From CAZYHS01 sp964647545 (GTDB lineage Bacteria > UBA10199 > GCA-002796325 > 1-14-0-20-49-13), in contig CAZYHS010000015.1 of assembly GCA_964647545.1 (NCBI GenBank), positions 1 to 49,160 on the forward strand: a DNA stretch of 49,160 nt, given 5' to 3'. This document shows positions 1 through 8,392 of this stretch, piece by piece; the first letter of the stretch is position 1, and each line of letters opens with the position of its first letter. The notes below the pieces were generated by a model, which worked only from the letters and a program-made list of their open reading frames with translations, searched no databases and was not told where the DNA came from. Both the position numbers and the translations under genes were made by a program.

Positions 1-1
1 T

Positions 2-715
2 CGCAAGCTCGAAGAGATCACTCTCAACGATCTCGGGCGTGCAAAACGCGTTACGATCGACAAGGACAACACGACTATCGTTGATGGAGCCGGCAAAAAG
101 GAACTCATCGACGCGCGCGTGAAACAGATTCGTGCCCAGATCGAAGATACGACCAGCGATTACGACCGCGAAAAAATGCAGGAACGTCTGGCGAAGCTCG
201 TCGGCGGCGTAGCGGTCATTAACGTCGGCGCGGCCACCGAAACCGAAATGAAGGAAAAGAAAGCCCGCGTTGAAGATGCGCTGCACGCAACCCGCGCAGC
301 GGTCGAAGAGGGAATTATCCCCGGCGGCGGCGTTGCATACATCAGAGCCCTTCCGGCAGTTGAAGCATTGAAGGTCTCTCCGGAAGAGCAGTGGGGCGTT
401 AACATCGTTCTCCGCTCGCTCGAAGAGCCGACACGCATGATTGCAGAAAACGCAGGCGTTGAAGGCGCGATCGTCGTCAATAAGATCAAAGAAGGTAAGG
501 GAGCTTTTGGTTACAACGCGGCTCTCGACAAATTCGAAGATTTGCTTGCGGCAGGCATCATCGACCCGACCAAGGTTTCGCGCACGGCAATTCAGAACGC
601 ATCGTCGGTTTCAGGGCTTATGATCACAACAGAAGCGATGATCGCCGAAAAACCGAAAGAAGAGAAAGCGGCGGCCCCTCACATGCCGCACGGCGGAATG
701 GAAGGGATGTACTAA
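2..715 (+). CDS. groEL: Chaperonin GroEL, C-terminal part (5' end outside window)
   Basis: The reading frame is open from base 2 and gives the last 237 residues of the 60 kDa chaperonin, which folds proteins in the cytoplasm as an ATP-driven 14-mer with GroES. The visible part holds the end of the apical domain (RAKRVTIDKDNTTIVDGAG), the returning intermediate domain (QIRAQIEDTTSDYDREK, then the GGVAVI and ALHATRAAVEEGI blocks), the equatorial GGGVAYIRA segment, and a methionine/glycine tail ending PHGGMEGMY typical of GroEL. The ATG-like start inside the fragment is not the real start. groES is presumably upstream, beyond the window. A strong terminator follows directly, so groEL ends its transcription unit. 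Confidence 0.97.
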   Translation, partial: RKLEEITLNDLGRAKRVTIDKDNTTIVDGAGKKELIDARVKQIRAQIEDTTSDYDREKMQERLAKLVGGVAVINVGAATETEMKEKKARVEDALHATRAAVEEGIIPGGGVAYIRALPAVEALKVSPEEQWGVNIVLRSLEEPTRMIAENAGVEGAIVVNKIKEGKGAFGYNAALDKFEDLLAAGIIDPTKVSRTAIQNASSVSGLMITTEAMIAEKPKEEKAAAPHMPHGGMEGMY

Positions 716-748
716 GAAATATTTTCTAAGTAATTAAGTCAGTTGAAT

Positions 749-784
749 GGCCGGCTCCGTCAAAAGAGCCGGCCTTTTTGTTTT
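749..784 (+). terminator. Rho-independent terminator of groEL
   Basis: A 9-bp perfect GC-rich stem (GGCCGGCTC at 749-757, GAGCCGGCC at 766-774) encloses an 8-base loop and is followed by TTTTTTGTTTT. It lies 34 bases after the groEL stop. Its T-tract runs into the -35 box of the next promoter. Confidence 0.93.
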
Positions 785-811
785 GACGTTGGATTAAACC
801 TTGTGTATATC
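783..811 (+). promoter_or_regulatory. Candidate sigma70 promoter placed to give a leaderless porin mRNA
   Basis: TTGACG (783-788) is followed by 17 bases and TATATC (806-811). Transcription would be expected to start about 7 bases later, which is at or next to the GTG codon at 818. No Shine-Dalgarno-like sequence precedes that GTG. The boxes are seen; the promoter function and leaderless start are inferred. Confidence 0.5.
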
Positions 812-817
812 GGCTCC

Positions 818-2515
818 GTGACAAAAAACCCATTCAATTCAAACAGGTTGGCGATTTTTTGCGCGGCGCTCTGTTTTTTTACAACTCTTGCTTCTACAGC
901 CGCCGCTGTTGAATTTGCCGCGCACGGTTACTATCGCACGCGAGGCAACGTTTATCAAAATCTCGACATGCACAAATCCGGTCAGAACCACAGGTTCGGC
1001 CTGATAGCCTACAATCAGATGAGGCTGCGTGTTGAGCCGATGGTAAAAATTAACGATTGGCTTTTTGTTCAAGCGCAAGCCGACATCTTAGACAACATCG
1101 TTTTCGGAACAAAAAATACAAAACAAATTCAAATTGATTCTCCGATCGTCGGGACCCAAACTCTTCCTCCGGGGGCAGGCTCCATTTCTCTCGTCGGTAG
1201 CGGTGCAGGTGAAAATGAGGCAATCAATATCCGCCGCGTTTACATGGATATTTTAACGCCCGTTGGAAAATTGAGAATCGGACGCCAGCCGTCGCATTGG
1301 GGGCTTGGAATTTTTCAAAATGACGGCAACGAAATTCAGGGCGATTTTGGCGATACGGCCGACCGCGTTCTCTTCATGTCGCAATACGAATTTGGCGATG
1401 GCGGTTCTCTTGCCGGCGGTCTTCTTTGGGACATCGCCTACGATGCGCAGTTTGACCCGCGCATTTATGGGCTCAGCGGCGATATAAAAAGCGCGGGGCA
1501 GGATACTCAACAGTACGCCGGTTTGCTTTTGTACGAACGCGACGAGTTTGGAATCGGAGCGTTCGGCGGCTTAAGGCGCAGAAGCGGCGGTAATTCGACG
1601 ACGATGACTGCGCTAAATCCGTTCGGCAATTCGGTTGACGCAGGCATCGACGGCAACACGATGGTTTACTTCGGAGATGTGTACGCCCGTTTTTCGTATG
1701 AAGAATATGATTTCAGGGCCGAGTATGTTTATCTCGGCGGTAAAATGTCGACGGGGCTTGCTATCAACGCGGTGCCGTTTGCTGTTTGGAGCGGCGAAAC
1801 TCCAAACACGACAGCTGGTGTTATCGAGCTTAAGCCCGACATGGATGTTCAAGTCAATATGGCGGCGTTTGAAGCGACCGGCGCTTATAAGTGGGGTGGA
1901 GAGTGGGGGCTAAAGGCCGGCTTCGCGCAAGGTGATGCAAGTCCATTGACGCAACGAATTACCCAGTACGGTTTTAGACCCGACTATCAAATCGCGCTTT
2001 TAATGTTCCACGTTCCGCTTGGGACCTCGCCGGCCCTTATGGGTTGCTCTGCGACCGACGGCCCCGGTTGCGCTACGCCGACCAAACTTGCGGGCGGCGT
2101 GCCAATTACCGGCAATTTCATTAACAACGCCTATTACGTGACGGCCGAATATACTCACCACTTTGATTTGGGGGCCCCCAGCGTTAACGATTTTTCGGTT
2201 GGAGTGAAAGGCATCACGGCGTGGGCGCAAAAAAATCCGGTTGAGTTGAACTTTCAGGCGATCTTTCCGGACCAGCCGACGCTTCCCAATGTCACCAACT
2301 CAAGCAAATGGTACGGCGCGGAAGTCGATCTGACGGTGACCGGAAAATTTTATGACCACCTCATCGCAATGCTCGAAGCCGGCGTTCTTATTCCCGGCGG
2401 GGCGTACGATGTCAGAGTCGATAACGCAACCCTTGGTCCTTGGGTCTCTCAGATCACAGAAGATAAAGCTCAAATTTCTTACGGCGGCCGCCTAACCTTA
2501 ATGGTTGAATTCTAG
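818..2515 (+). CDS. Outer-membrane beta-barrel protein, porin/alginate-export-like
   Basis: Predicted 565-residue exported protein. The GTG at 818 is chosen because it begins a normal signal peptide (Lys and Arg residues, then a hydrophobic stretch around AIFCAALCFFTTLASTAAA); an upstream in-frame ATG at 743 lies inside the groEL terminator. The mature part is rich in alternating aromatic and polar residues and Gly, with barrel-like strands such as GYYRTRGNVYQNL, INIRRVYMDILTPVGKLRIG and YVTAEYTHHFDLG. It ends in Phe (LTLMVEF), the usual C-terminal signal for BAM insertion. The stop is one base from the next gene, a binding-protein ABC operon, so the barrel probably lets that transporter's ligand through the outer membrane. 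I do not recognise a specific family. Confidence 0.8.
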   Translation: MTKNPFNSNRLAIFCAALCFFTTLASTAAAVEFAAHGYYRTRGNVYQNLDMHKSGQNHRFGLIAYNQMRLRVEPMVKINDWLFVQAQADILDNIVFGTKNTKQIQIDSPIVGTQTLPPGAGSISLVGSGAGENEAINIRRVYMDILTPVGKLRIGRQPSHWGLGIFQNDGNEIQGDFGDTADRVLFMSQYEFGDGGSLAGGLLWDIAYDAQFDPRIYGLSGDIKSAGQDTQQYAGLLLYERDEFGIGAFGGLRRRSGGNSTTMTALNPFGNSVDAGIDGNTMVYFGDVYARFSYEEYDFRAEYVYLGGKMSTGLAINAVPFAVWSGETPNTTAGVIELKPDMDVQVNMAAFEATGAYKWGGEWGLKAGFAQGDASPLTQRITQYGFRPDYQIALLMFHVPLGTSPALMGCSATDGPGCATPTKLAGGVPITGNFINNAYYVTAEYTHHFDLGAPSVNDFSVGVKGITAWAQKNPVELNFQAIFPDQPTLPNVTNSSKWYGAEVDLTVTGKFYDHLIAMLEAGVLIPGGAYDVRVDNATLGPWVSQITEDKAQISYGGRLTLMVEF

Positions 2516-2516
2516 A

Positions 2517-3503
2517 ATGCGTTTTCAAGCCAAATCGCATTTTTTAGTCGCGGCTTTTTTGTTGCTGGCGCTTTTGCTGACCTCTGTTCGTGTCTTCGCC
2601 GAAACTTTGTCTGTCATCACCTCGTTCGATTCGCTTGAAGCAAAGGAGTACATTGAGGCGTTTCAAAAAGAGACCGGAATAAAAGTTCAGTGGGTTCGCC
2701 TGCCGGCTGGCGAGGCTCTGGCAAGAATAAAAAGCGAGGCCAATAACCCAACCAACGACGTCTGGTTTGGCGGTCCAGTTTCCGAATATGTCGCGGCCGC
2801 AAATGCGGGGCTGCTTGAAAAAAATCACTCCGACGCTTGGCGCGTCATTCCGCAACACTACCGCGATAAAGAAGGTTTTTGGTGCGGCATTTCGTTCGGG
2901 GCAATTGTTTTTATCAGCGGCAAAAATGTGCGTCCTCCAAAGTCTTGGGCCGAACTTGTGTCGGGTGAATACGCAAATGAGATCGTGGTCAGCTATCCCT
3001 ACACCGCCGGCACAGGATTTACCGTTTTGTCCGGGTTGGTCGCTATGATGGGCGAAGATGCCGCGCTGGCCTATTACAAAAAACTCGATTCGCAAATCAG
3101 GCGATATACAAAGTCCGGCGCAACTCCGATTGTCGAAGTGGGTTTGGGAGAGGCCGGTGTTGGAATTGTTTTTGATCAGGACGCGTTAAGAAAAGGTGTG
3201 TCGCGCGGTTTTCCGATCCAGATCAGTTATCCCGAGGACGGGATACCTTACGAAGTTGCCGGAGCTGCAATTATGCGCGGACGTGCAACACGCGAGGCAA
3301 AGAGTTTTGTCGACTGGATAGTTTCGGCAAAAGCGCAAAATCTTATGCATAAGTGGTATCGAATTCCGCTAAATCCATCGGCGACGTTGAACCCGATGTC
3401 AAAAAAACCGTCCGAGCTTCCGCTGGCAAAGATCGACTTTACCGCGGCCGGACGCGATCGTGAAAGGCTTGTCCAAAAATGGCGCGAGACAATTGGAAAA
3501 TAA
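2517..3503 (+). CDS. ABC transporter periplasmic substrate-binding protein, COG1840 type
   Basis: 328-residue protein with a signal peptide (hydrophobic run VAAFLLLALLLTSVRVFA) and the bilobed-receptor pattern of the iron/thiamine/phosphonate/sugar-phosphate group: LSVITSFDSLEAKEYIEAF near the N terminus, DVWFGGP, a PYTAGTGFTVLSGL ligand loop, and the Asp-Gln-Asp hinge region. The adjacent tyrosine pair of FbpA-type ferric-binding proteins is not apparent, so iron should not be assumed; AfuA/PhnS-like anion ligands are equally possible. ATG 2517 is preferred over TTG 2505. It overlaps the permease gene by 25 bases, which fits translational coupling. Confidence 0.82.
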   Translation: MRFQAKSHFLVAAFLLLALLLTSVRVFAETLSVITSFDSLEAKEYIEAFQKETGIKVQWVRLPAGEALARIKSEANNPTNDVWFGGPVSEYVAAANAGLLEKNHSDAWRVIPQHYRDKEGFWCGISFGAIVFISGKNVRPPKSWAELVSGEYANEIVVSYPYTAGTGFTVLSGLVAMMGEDAALAYYKKLDSQIRRYTKSGATPIVEVGLGEAGVGIVFDQDALRKGVSRGFPIQISYPEDGIPYEVAGAAIMRGRATREAKSFVDWIVSAKAQNLMHKWYRIPLNPSATLNPMSKKPSELPLAKIDFTAAGRDRERLVQKWRETIGK

Positions 3504-5110
3504 AGCTGCTGATATTTTTTGTGTCGGCGCTCGTGGCTGTGTTCATTGTTTTTCCGCTTTATAAAGTTTTTGCCAACGCAACACTGCGCGGTTTTGCCGA
3601 TTTCTTTTCTACCCCGTATTTTGTGAGGCCGTTCTTTAATTCGATAGCGCTGGCTGCGACCGTCGGGTCGCTGGGGACCGTCATCGGTTTCATTTTGGCC
3701 TACGCGGTCGAACGCGCCAACGTTCCGTTTAAAAAAGTTTTTGATACGATCGGGACCCTTCCTGTTATTGCCCCCCCTTTTATTGTTGCAATATCGACGA
3801 TCATGTTGTTCGGACGAAACGGGCTGGTCACAAGACATTTGCTTGGGGGCGAAGAGTTTTTTTCGATCTACGGTTTTTGGGGGCTGGTTATCACCGAAAC
3901 TCTCGCTTATTTCCCGACCGCATTTCTTGTCCTTAAACAAACACTCTCTTCGATCCATCCGACATTTGAAGAGGCGTCACGTTCGTTTGGCGCGTCCAGA
4001 GCTACAACCTTTTGGCGGGTGACCGCGCCGCTTTGTCTCCCCGGAATTTTGAGCGCGTTTCTTTTAGTCTTTATTGAAAGTCTTGCCGATTTCGGCAACC
4101 CGATTATTTTATCCGGAAGCTATCAGGTCTTGTCGGTTCAGGCCTATTTGCAAATCACCGCTGTTTCTGATTCCGCAGGTGCCGCAGTCATGGCGATCAT
4201 GCTTTTGATTCCCTCGCTGATCGCCTACCTCGTCCAAAAATATGTCATCAGTCGCCGTTCATTTGTGACTGTTGTCGGAAAAGTTCCGCGGTCGAACAGA
4301 AAATCCGGCATGATAACGATGATCTGGATGGAGCTTTTTTGCTTCGGGGTGATATCGGCCATTTTACTTTGGTACGGCATGGTTGTGGTCGGCGCGTTTG
4401 TGAAGCTTTGGGGCGTTGACTATCATCTCGTGCTCGATAATTTTACAAAAGGGCTGTCAATGGGGCGGCAATATATTTGGGGCTCTTTGTGGATAGCCGC
4501 ATTGAGTGCTCCTATCACCGGAGTACTTGGCGTCGTGGTTGCCTATCTTGTGACGCGAAAGAGATTTTTCGGCCGCAAAGTTCTGGAGTTTGCCAGTATG
4601 ATGGCCTTTGCCGTTCCGGGGACGGTCATCGGTATAGGCTATGTCGTAGCCTTTAGTGAACCGCATTTTTTCATGCCGGCGATTCAGGGGACGGCGTGGA
4701 TTATTTTGCTCCTCTTCATTTTTAGAAATATGCCGGTCGGTATGCAGGCGGCCTCCAGCGGACTTGCCCAGATCGACGTGGGAATTGAAGAGGCGGCCAG
4801 AACTCTCGGGGCTACTCCGGCGGTTCTATTCAGGCGAATCGTATTTCCGTTGCTCGCGCCGGCTGTTTTCGGCGGGCTTGTTTACAGCTTTGTAAGGGCG
4901 ATGACTCAAATATCGGCGGTGATCTTTGTCGTCAGCGGAAAATATAATTTGTTTACGGTTTTTTTACTCGGGCTTGTTGATAACGGAGAGCTTTCTATCG
5001 CCGCAGCGATGAGCGTGATTTTAATAATGATCGTTTTACTGATGCTGGGTCTCTTAAAGTTCGTACTGCATCGCTGGCAGGTGAGGCAGCTTGTTAAAGC
5101 TGCGTGGTGA
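3479..5110 (+). CDS. ABC transporter permease, two fused permease domains
   Basis: 543-residue inner-membrane protein with about 12 predicted membrane segments in two homologous halves, as in FbpB/AfuB-type importers. Each half carries the cytoplasmic EAA loop that docks on the ATPase: EEASRSFGASRATTFWRVT in the first half and EEAARTLGATPAVLFRRIV in the second. It starts inside the binding-protein gene. It would form the whole membrane channel and take ligand from the upstream binding protein. The substrate cannot be read from the sequence. Confidence 0.88.
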   Translation: MARDNWKIKLLIFFVSALVAVFIVFPLYKVFANATLRGFADFFSTPYFVRPFFNSIALAATVGSLGTVIGFILAYAVERANVPFKKVFDTIGTLPVIAPPFIVAISTIMLFGRNGLVTRHLLGGEEFFSIYGFWGLVITETLAYFPTAFLVLKQTLSSIHPTFEEASRSFGASRATTFWRVTAPLCLPGILSAFLLVFIESLADFGNPIILSGSYQVLSVQAYLQITAVSDSAGAAVMAIMLLIPSLIAYLVQKYVISRRSFVTVVGKVPRSNRKSGMITMIWMELFCFGVISAILLWYGMVVVGAFVKLWGVDYHLVLDNFTKGLSMGRQYIWGSLWIAALSAPITGVLGVVVAYLVTRKRFFGRKVLEFASMMAFAVPGTVIGIGYVVAFSEPHFFMPAIQGTAWIILLLFIFRNMPVGMQAASSGLAQIDVGIEEAARTLGATPAVLFRRIVFPLLAPAVFGGLVYSFVRAMTQISAVIFVVSGKYNLFTVFLLGLVDNGELSIAAAMSVILIMIVLLMLGLLKFVLHRWQVRQLVKAAW

Positions 5111-5130
5111 AAATTTATCGGAGCGGCCAA

Positions 5131-5939
5131 ATGTATCTTCAATTAAACAAAATAAGTAAGATCTACAAAGACAGGCGCGGCAACGAAGTTAAGGTTTTAG
5201 ATAACTTCGATCTATCGGTTGAAAAAGGGGAGCTTGTCGCGCTTGTGGGGCCTAGCGGTTGCGGTAAAACAACTGCGTTGCGCATTATCGCAGGACTTGA
5301 AGAGACTTCGAACGGTTCCGTAATTTTAAACGGCGAAGACATCACTTGTTTGCCGCCGGAGAAACGCGATATGGCGGTTGTGTTTCAGCACTATGCGCTT
5401 TTCCCGCATATGAGCATTTTCAGTAACGTTGCTTTCGGTCTCGAGATGAGAAGGTTTCCAAAGGAAGAAATAAACAGGCGCGTTCTTGAAATGCTCGCGA
5501 CTGTCGGGTTGAAAAATATGGAGGGTCGGTCGCCGGGCGAATTGTCAGGCGGGCAGCAGCAGCGCGTTGCTCTCGCGCGCGCCCTAGTGGTTAGCCCGCG
5601 CGNNNNNNNNNNNNNNNNNNNNNNNNNNNNNNNNNNNNNNNNNNNNNNNNNNNNNNNNNNNNNNNNNNNNNNNNNNNNNNNNNNNNNNNNNNNNNNNNNN
5701 NNGGCGGGCAGCAGCAGCGCGTTGCTCTCGCGCGCGCCCTAGTGGTTAGCCCGCGCGTTTTACTTTGCGACGAGCCTCTCTCGAATTTGGACGCCGCTTT
5801 GCGCGTTCAAATGAGAGGCGAAATAAAAGCGCTTCATAAAAAATTGGGGCTGACAACGGTTTACGTGACGCACGATGAAGACGAAGCCAACTATCTTGCC
5901 GACAGAAAAATTGTCATGAAAGTTCAAGATTATCGATAA
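5131..5939 (+). CDS. ABC transporter ATPase, minimal, interrupted by an assembly gap
   Basis: Importer ATPase of the PotA/FbpC group. Before the gap are Walker A (GPSGCGKTT), a Q-loop (VVFQHYALFPHMS) and the signature LSGGQQQR; after it are Walker B (LLCDEPLSNLDA) and the H-loop (VTHDEDEA). ATG 5131 is preferred because GGAG lies 7 bases upstream. A 100-N gap (5603-5702) breaks the frame, but the 55 bases on each side are identical. Removing 155 bases (gap plus one copy) restores one uninterrupted 217-residue frame across ALVVSPR-VLLCDEP. The restored protein ends just after the H-loop and lacks the C-terminal TOBE regulatory domain usual in this group. Its 3' end overlaps panC (convergent) by 26 bases. 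Confidence 0.85.
5548..5602 (+). repeat. Left copy of identical 55-base contig-end overlap
   Basis: These 55 bases, coding for the end of the ABC signature region, are repeated exactly at 5703-5757 on the other side of the N run. This is best read as one sequence present at both contig ends, not a biological duplication. Confidence 0.93.
5603..5702. other. Assembly gap of exactly 100 N
   Basis: One hundred unknown bases, a placeholder length used by scaffolders. The flanking identity indicates that the two contigs overlap and that no sequence is missing. Confidence 0.97.
5703..5757 (+). repeat. Right copy of identical 55-base contig-end overlap
   Basis: Exact second copy of 5548-5602. Merging the copies restores the ATPase reading frame. 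Confidence 0.93.
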
Positions 5940-6756
5940 GACGTGTTTTGCCGAAATAAGCCGCTACAAAAATCCGCGCAGGTTTTTCAATCGTTTCAAT
6001 TTCTTCCAAGGTTTCAGCATCACAAATTTTGAGATAGTCGATTCTGCCGAGATTTGTATCTTCGATAATTTTTGCGGCCGCAACGACGAGTTTGCCGGAG
6101 TTCTTTTCGCCGGCTTTTGCAAGTTCATTAGCGGTTTTCAGCGCTTGGTTGAGTGACAAAGCGGCTTTTCTCTCTTCGGCCGATAAATAGGCGTTGCGCG
6201 AACTCATAGCCAGTCCGTCGGATTCGCGCACGATCGGCGCGCCTATAATTTCTACGGGGAGATTTAAGTCTCTTGCCATCGATTTAATAACAATGAGCTG
6301 CTGATAATCTTTTTCGCCGAAAACCGCGACATCGGCTATTGTGATGTTGAACAGCTTTAAAACAACGGTCGCCACTCCTCGAAAATGCGTCGGCCGAGAA
6401 TCGCCGCAAAGACCCTTGCTAGACCTTGTCACTTCCACGAAAGTTTGATGTTTTTCGTCGTACATGACCTCGTCGCTAGGCAGAAAAACCGCATCGACTC
6501 CGGCCGCGCGCGCTTTTTCAAGGTCGCTTTCAAGCGGACGCGGATATTTTGCCAGATCTTCGTTCGGCGAAAATTGTGTCGGGTTCACATAAATTGAGAG
6601 GACAAGTTTAGTGCCGAGGGGTTTTGCTTTTGTCAGTAGAGAGACGTGCCCTTCGTGAAGGGCCCCCATTGTAGGCACAAAGGCGATTTTCTCCCCGCCA
6701 GCGCGCCATGAGGCGGCTATGCTTTGCATTTCAAGTGGGGTTTTAATTATCTGCAT
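5914..6756 (-). CDS. panC: Pantothenate synthetase (pantoate-beta-alanine ligase)
   Basis: 280 residues, normal family length. It condenses pantoate and beta-alanine with ATP to give pantothenate, the CoA precursor, in the cytoplasm. Diagnostic blocks are VPTMGALHEGHVSL (HxGH nucleotidyl-transferase motif), YVNPTQFSPNEDLAKYPR, VFGEKDYQQL and MSSRNAYLS, the KMSKS-like loop. It starts 4 bases after panB on the same strand, so the two are co-transcribed with dNK. The 3' end overlaps the ABC ATPase from the other strand by 26 bases. Confidence 0.97.
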   Translation of the reverse strand: MQIIKTPLEMQSIAASWRAGGEKIAFVPTMGALHEGHVSLLTKAKPLGTKLVLSIYVNPTQFSPNEDLAKYPRPLESDLEKARAAGVDAVFLPSDEVMYDEKHQTFVEVTRSSKGLCGDSRPTHFRGVATVVLKLFNITIADVAVFGEKDYQQLIVIKSMARDLNLPVEIIGAPIVRESDGLAMSSRNAYLSAEERKAALSLNQALKTANELAKAGEKNSGKLVVAAAKIIEDTNLGRIDYLKICDAETLEEIETIEKPARIFVAAYFGKTRLIDNLELS

Positions 6757-6760
6757 TTTA

Positions 6761-7624
6761 CTAGCGGTTAAACAGTTTGTTCTTCTCTGTCTTTATCACC
6801 TGCAGGTCGCGATGGAACGTATGCTCTTCGCTTGGAAATTGCTTTGCGCGGACTTCTCTGATGTATTCAGCCGAAGCTTTTTTAATCTCTTCGCCGATCG
6901 AGGCGAATTTTTTTAGAAATTTGGGGGCGAACGAATTGTCCATGCCAAGCATGTCGTAGCAGACAAGAACCTGACCGTCGCAATTTATTCCGCTGCCTAT
7001 GCCTATCGTTGGGATATTAACGGCCCGCCGAATGTCGCTGGCGACTTCGGATACGATTCCTTCAAGTAGCAGGGCGAAAGCGCCAGCCTCTTCGAATGCA
7101 ACCGCGTCTTCGATAAGGTCGTCGGCGGAGTGAATTGTTTTGCCTTGAATTTTATAGCCGCCCATCTGATGAACCGATTGCGGCCTCAGCCCGATGTGAG
7201 CGCAAACAGGAATTCCGCTGGAGGTCATTGCCGCAACGGTGTCGGCCATTTCAATGCCCCCCTCGATCTTAACCGATTCGGCGTTTCCCTCTTTCATGAG
7301 GCGACCGGCGTTGATGAGAGCTTGATCGATCGAAGCTTGGTAGCTCATAAAAGGCATGTCGGCCATGATGAGCGGACGGGCAGCCCCTTTAGCAACGCAT
7401 CTTGTGTGATAGATCATTTCGTCTATCGTGACCGGAATAGTTGTTTTGTTGCCTTGAACGACCATTCCCAGACTATCGCCGACAAGTAAAATGTCGATTC
7501 CGGCTTCGTCAAACAAACGCGCAAATGTGGCATCGTAGGCGGTCAGCATTGTGATGGGCTCGCCTTTTGCCTTCATGGTTTGCAGCGTGGATGTTGTGAT
7601 CTTACGTGTTTCCATTTCGTTCAC
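6761..7624 (-). CDS. panB: 3-methyl-2-oxobutanoate hydroxymethyltransferase
   Basis: 287 residues. It transfers a hydroxymethyl group from methylene-tetrahydrofolate to alpha-ketoisovalerate, the first committed step to pantothenate. Family motifs include MLTAYDATFARLFDEAGID, LLVGDSLGMVVQG (metal and substrate binding), IGLRPQSVHQMGGYKIQG and IGIGSGINCDGQVLV. The GTG at 7624 is preferred to the ATG at 7615 because AAGGA lies 7 bases upstream of it. The gap to the dNK stop is 3 bases and to panC is 4 bases, so this is one operon. Confidence 0.97.
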   Translation of the reverse strand: MNEMETRKITTSTLQTMKAKGEPITMLTAYDATFARLFDEAGIDILLVGDSLGMVVQGNKTTIPVTIDEMIYHTRCVAKGAARPLIMADMPFMSYQASIDQALINAGRLMKEGNAESVKIEGGIEMADTVAAMTSSGIPVCAHIGLRPQSVHQMGGYKIQGKTIHSADDLIEDAVAFEEAGAFALLLEGIVSEVASDIRRAVNIPTIGIGSGINCDGQVLVCYDMLGMDNSFAPKFLKKFASIGEEIKKASAEYIREVRAKQFPSEEHTFHRDLQVIKTEKNKLFNR

Positions 7625-7627
7625 TGA

Positions 7628-8257
7628 TCAGTCCTTGCTGATGTAATGATAGTGGGCAACCCCTTTAGTGTGAGACAAAATCGCCTTCTTCAGGTTTTCC
7701 CAGTCGGTTTTGTTTTTGACGTAATCTATGTCGCTTGCGTTTATCACAAACAGCGGACATTCGGTGTAATTGAAAAAATAGTCGTTGTAGGAGTTTGTAA
7801 GTTCTTCGAGATACTCCTCGGTGATCGGTTTTTCGTAAGCGAGCCCGCGTTTTTTAATGCGGTCGAGCATGACCTTTGGCGTGGCCTGCATATAAATTAC
7901 GAGATCGGGCTTCGGCAGTTCGGCGTGCAAAAGCGAATAGATCTTTTCGTAGAGGGCTTGCTCGTCCTTTGTCAGATTGATTTTGGCAAAGATCTTGTCT
8001 TTGGCAAAAGTGTAATCGCAAATTATCGGCTTGTCGCTTTCTCTAAGACTCAGCTGTTGCTGATAACGGTTTAAAAGAAAAAATATCTGCGTTTTAAACG
8101 AATTTTGCCTGCGGTCCTTGTAAAAATCGGCAAGAAAAGGGTTCTTTTCGGCCGGTTCAAAAACGGCGTCTGCTCCGAGATCCTTGGAGAGCATCTTTAC
8201 CAGAGTTGTTTTGCCTGCGCCGATCGGTCCGTCAACTGCGATATATCTATGTTGCAT
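7628..8257 (-). CDS. Deoxynucleoside kinase, dCK/dGK family
   Basis: 209 residues from the ATG at 8257, chosen because RYIAVDGPIGAGKTT then sits near the N terminus as in relatives. It phosphorylates deoxynucleosides for nucleotide salvage. Visible parts are the P-loop (GPIGAGKTTL), the FFLLNRYQQQL helix, a CDYTFAKDKIFA block equivalent to the DRS region, and the lid (RIKKRGLAYEK). Substrate preference cannot be read from the sequence. It is the first gene of the dNK-panB-panC operon, an arrangement seen in other deltaproteobacteria-like genomes. Confidence 0.85.
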   Translation of the reverse strand: MQHRYIAVDGPIGAGKTTLVKMLSKDLGADAVFEPAEKNPFLADFYKDRRQNSFKTQIFFLLNRYQQQLSLRESDKPIICDYTFAKDKIFAKINLTKDEQALYEKIYSLLHAELPKPDLVIYMQATPKVMLDRIKKRGLAYEKPITEEYLEELTNSYNDYFFNYTECPLFVINASDIDYVKNKTDWENLKKAILSHTKGVAHYHYISKD

Positions 8258-8341
8258 GGTGATCGGGCCTATAACAAGAAGAAGAGCCAAGGCACAAGTG
8301 GATTTTTAAAGCGGTTTTTAGCGAAGATTTAATTCCTGTCA

Positions 8342-8347
8342 TATAAT
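8342..8347 (+). promoter_or_regulatory. Candidate -10 box upstream of amidohydrolase operon
   Basis: A perfect TATAAT lies about 45 bases before the amidohydrolase ATG in the divergent region 8258-8392. No good -35 box is seen at the right spacing, so the call rests on the -10 box alone. Confidence 0.35.
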
Positions 8348-8392
8348 TTGATTTGCGGGGAGGGCGTGCGTGTGATATTTTGACGCCTATCT

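Noticed and set aside
743..817. Upstream ATG start for the porin gene
   Set aside because: It lies inside the groEL terminator hairpin and would add a hydrophilic stretch before the signal peptide.
3248..3958. 236-codon minus-strand frame across the binding-protein/permease junction
   Set aside because: Highly basic low-complexity translation opposite two clear ABC genes; a shadow.
5742..5939. Separate 65-residue gene after the N run
   Set aside because: It is the C-terminal half of the ATPase; merging the identical 55-base ends restores a single frame.
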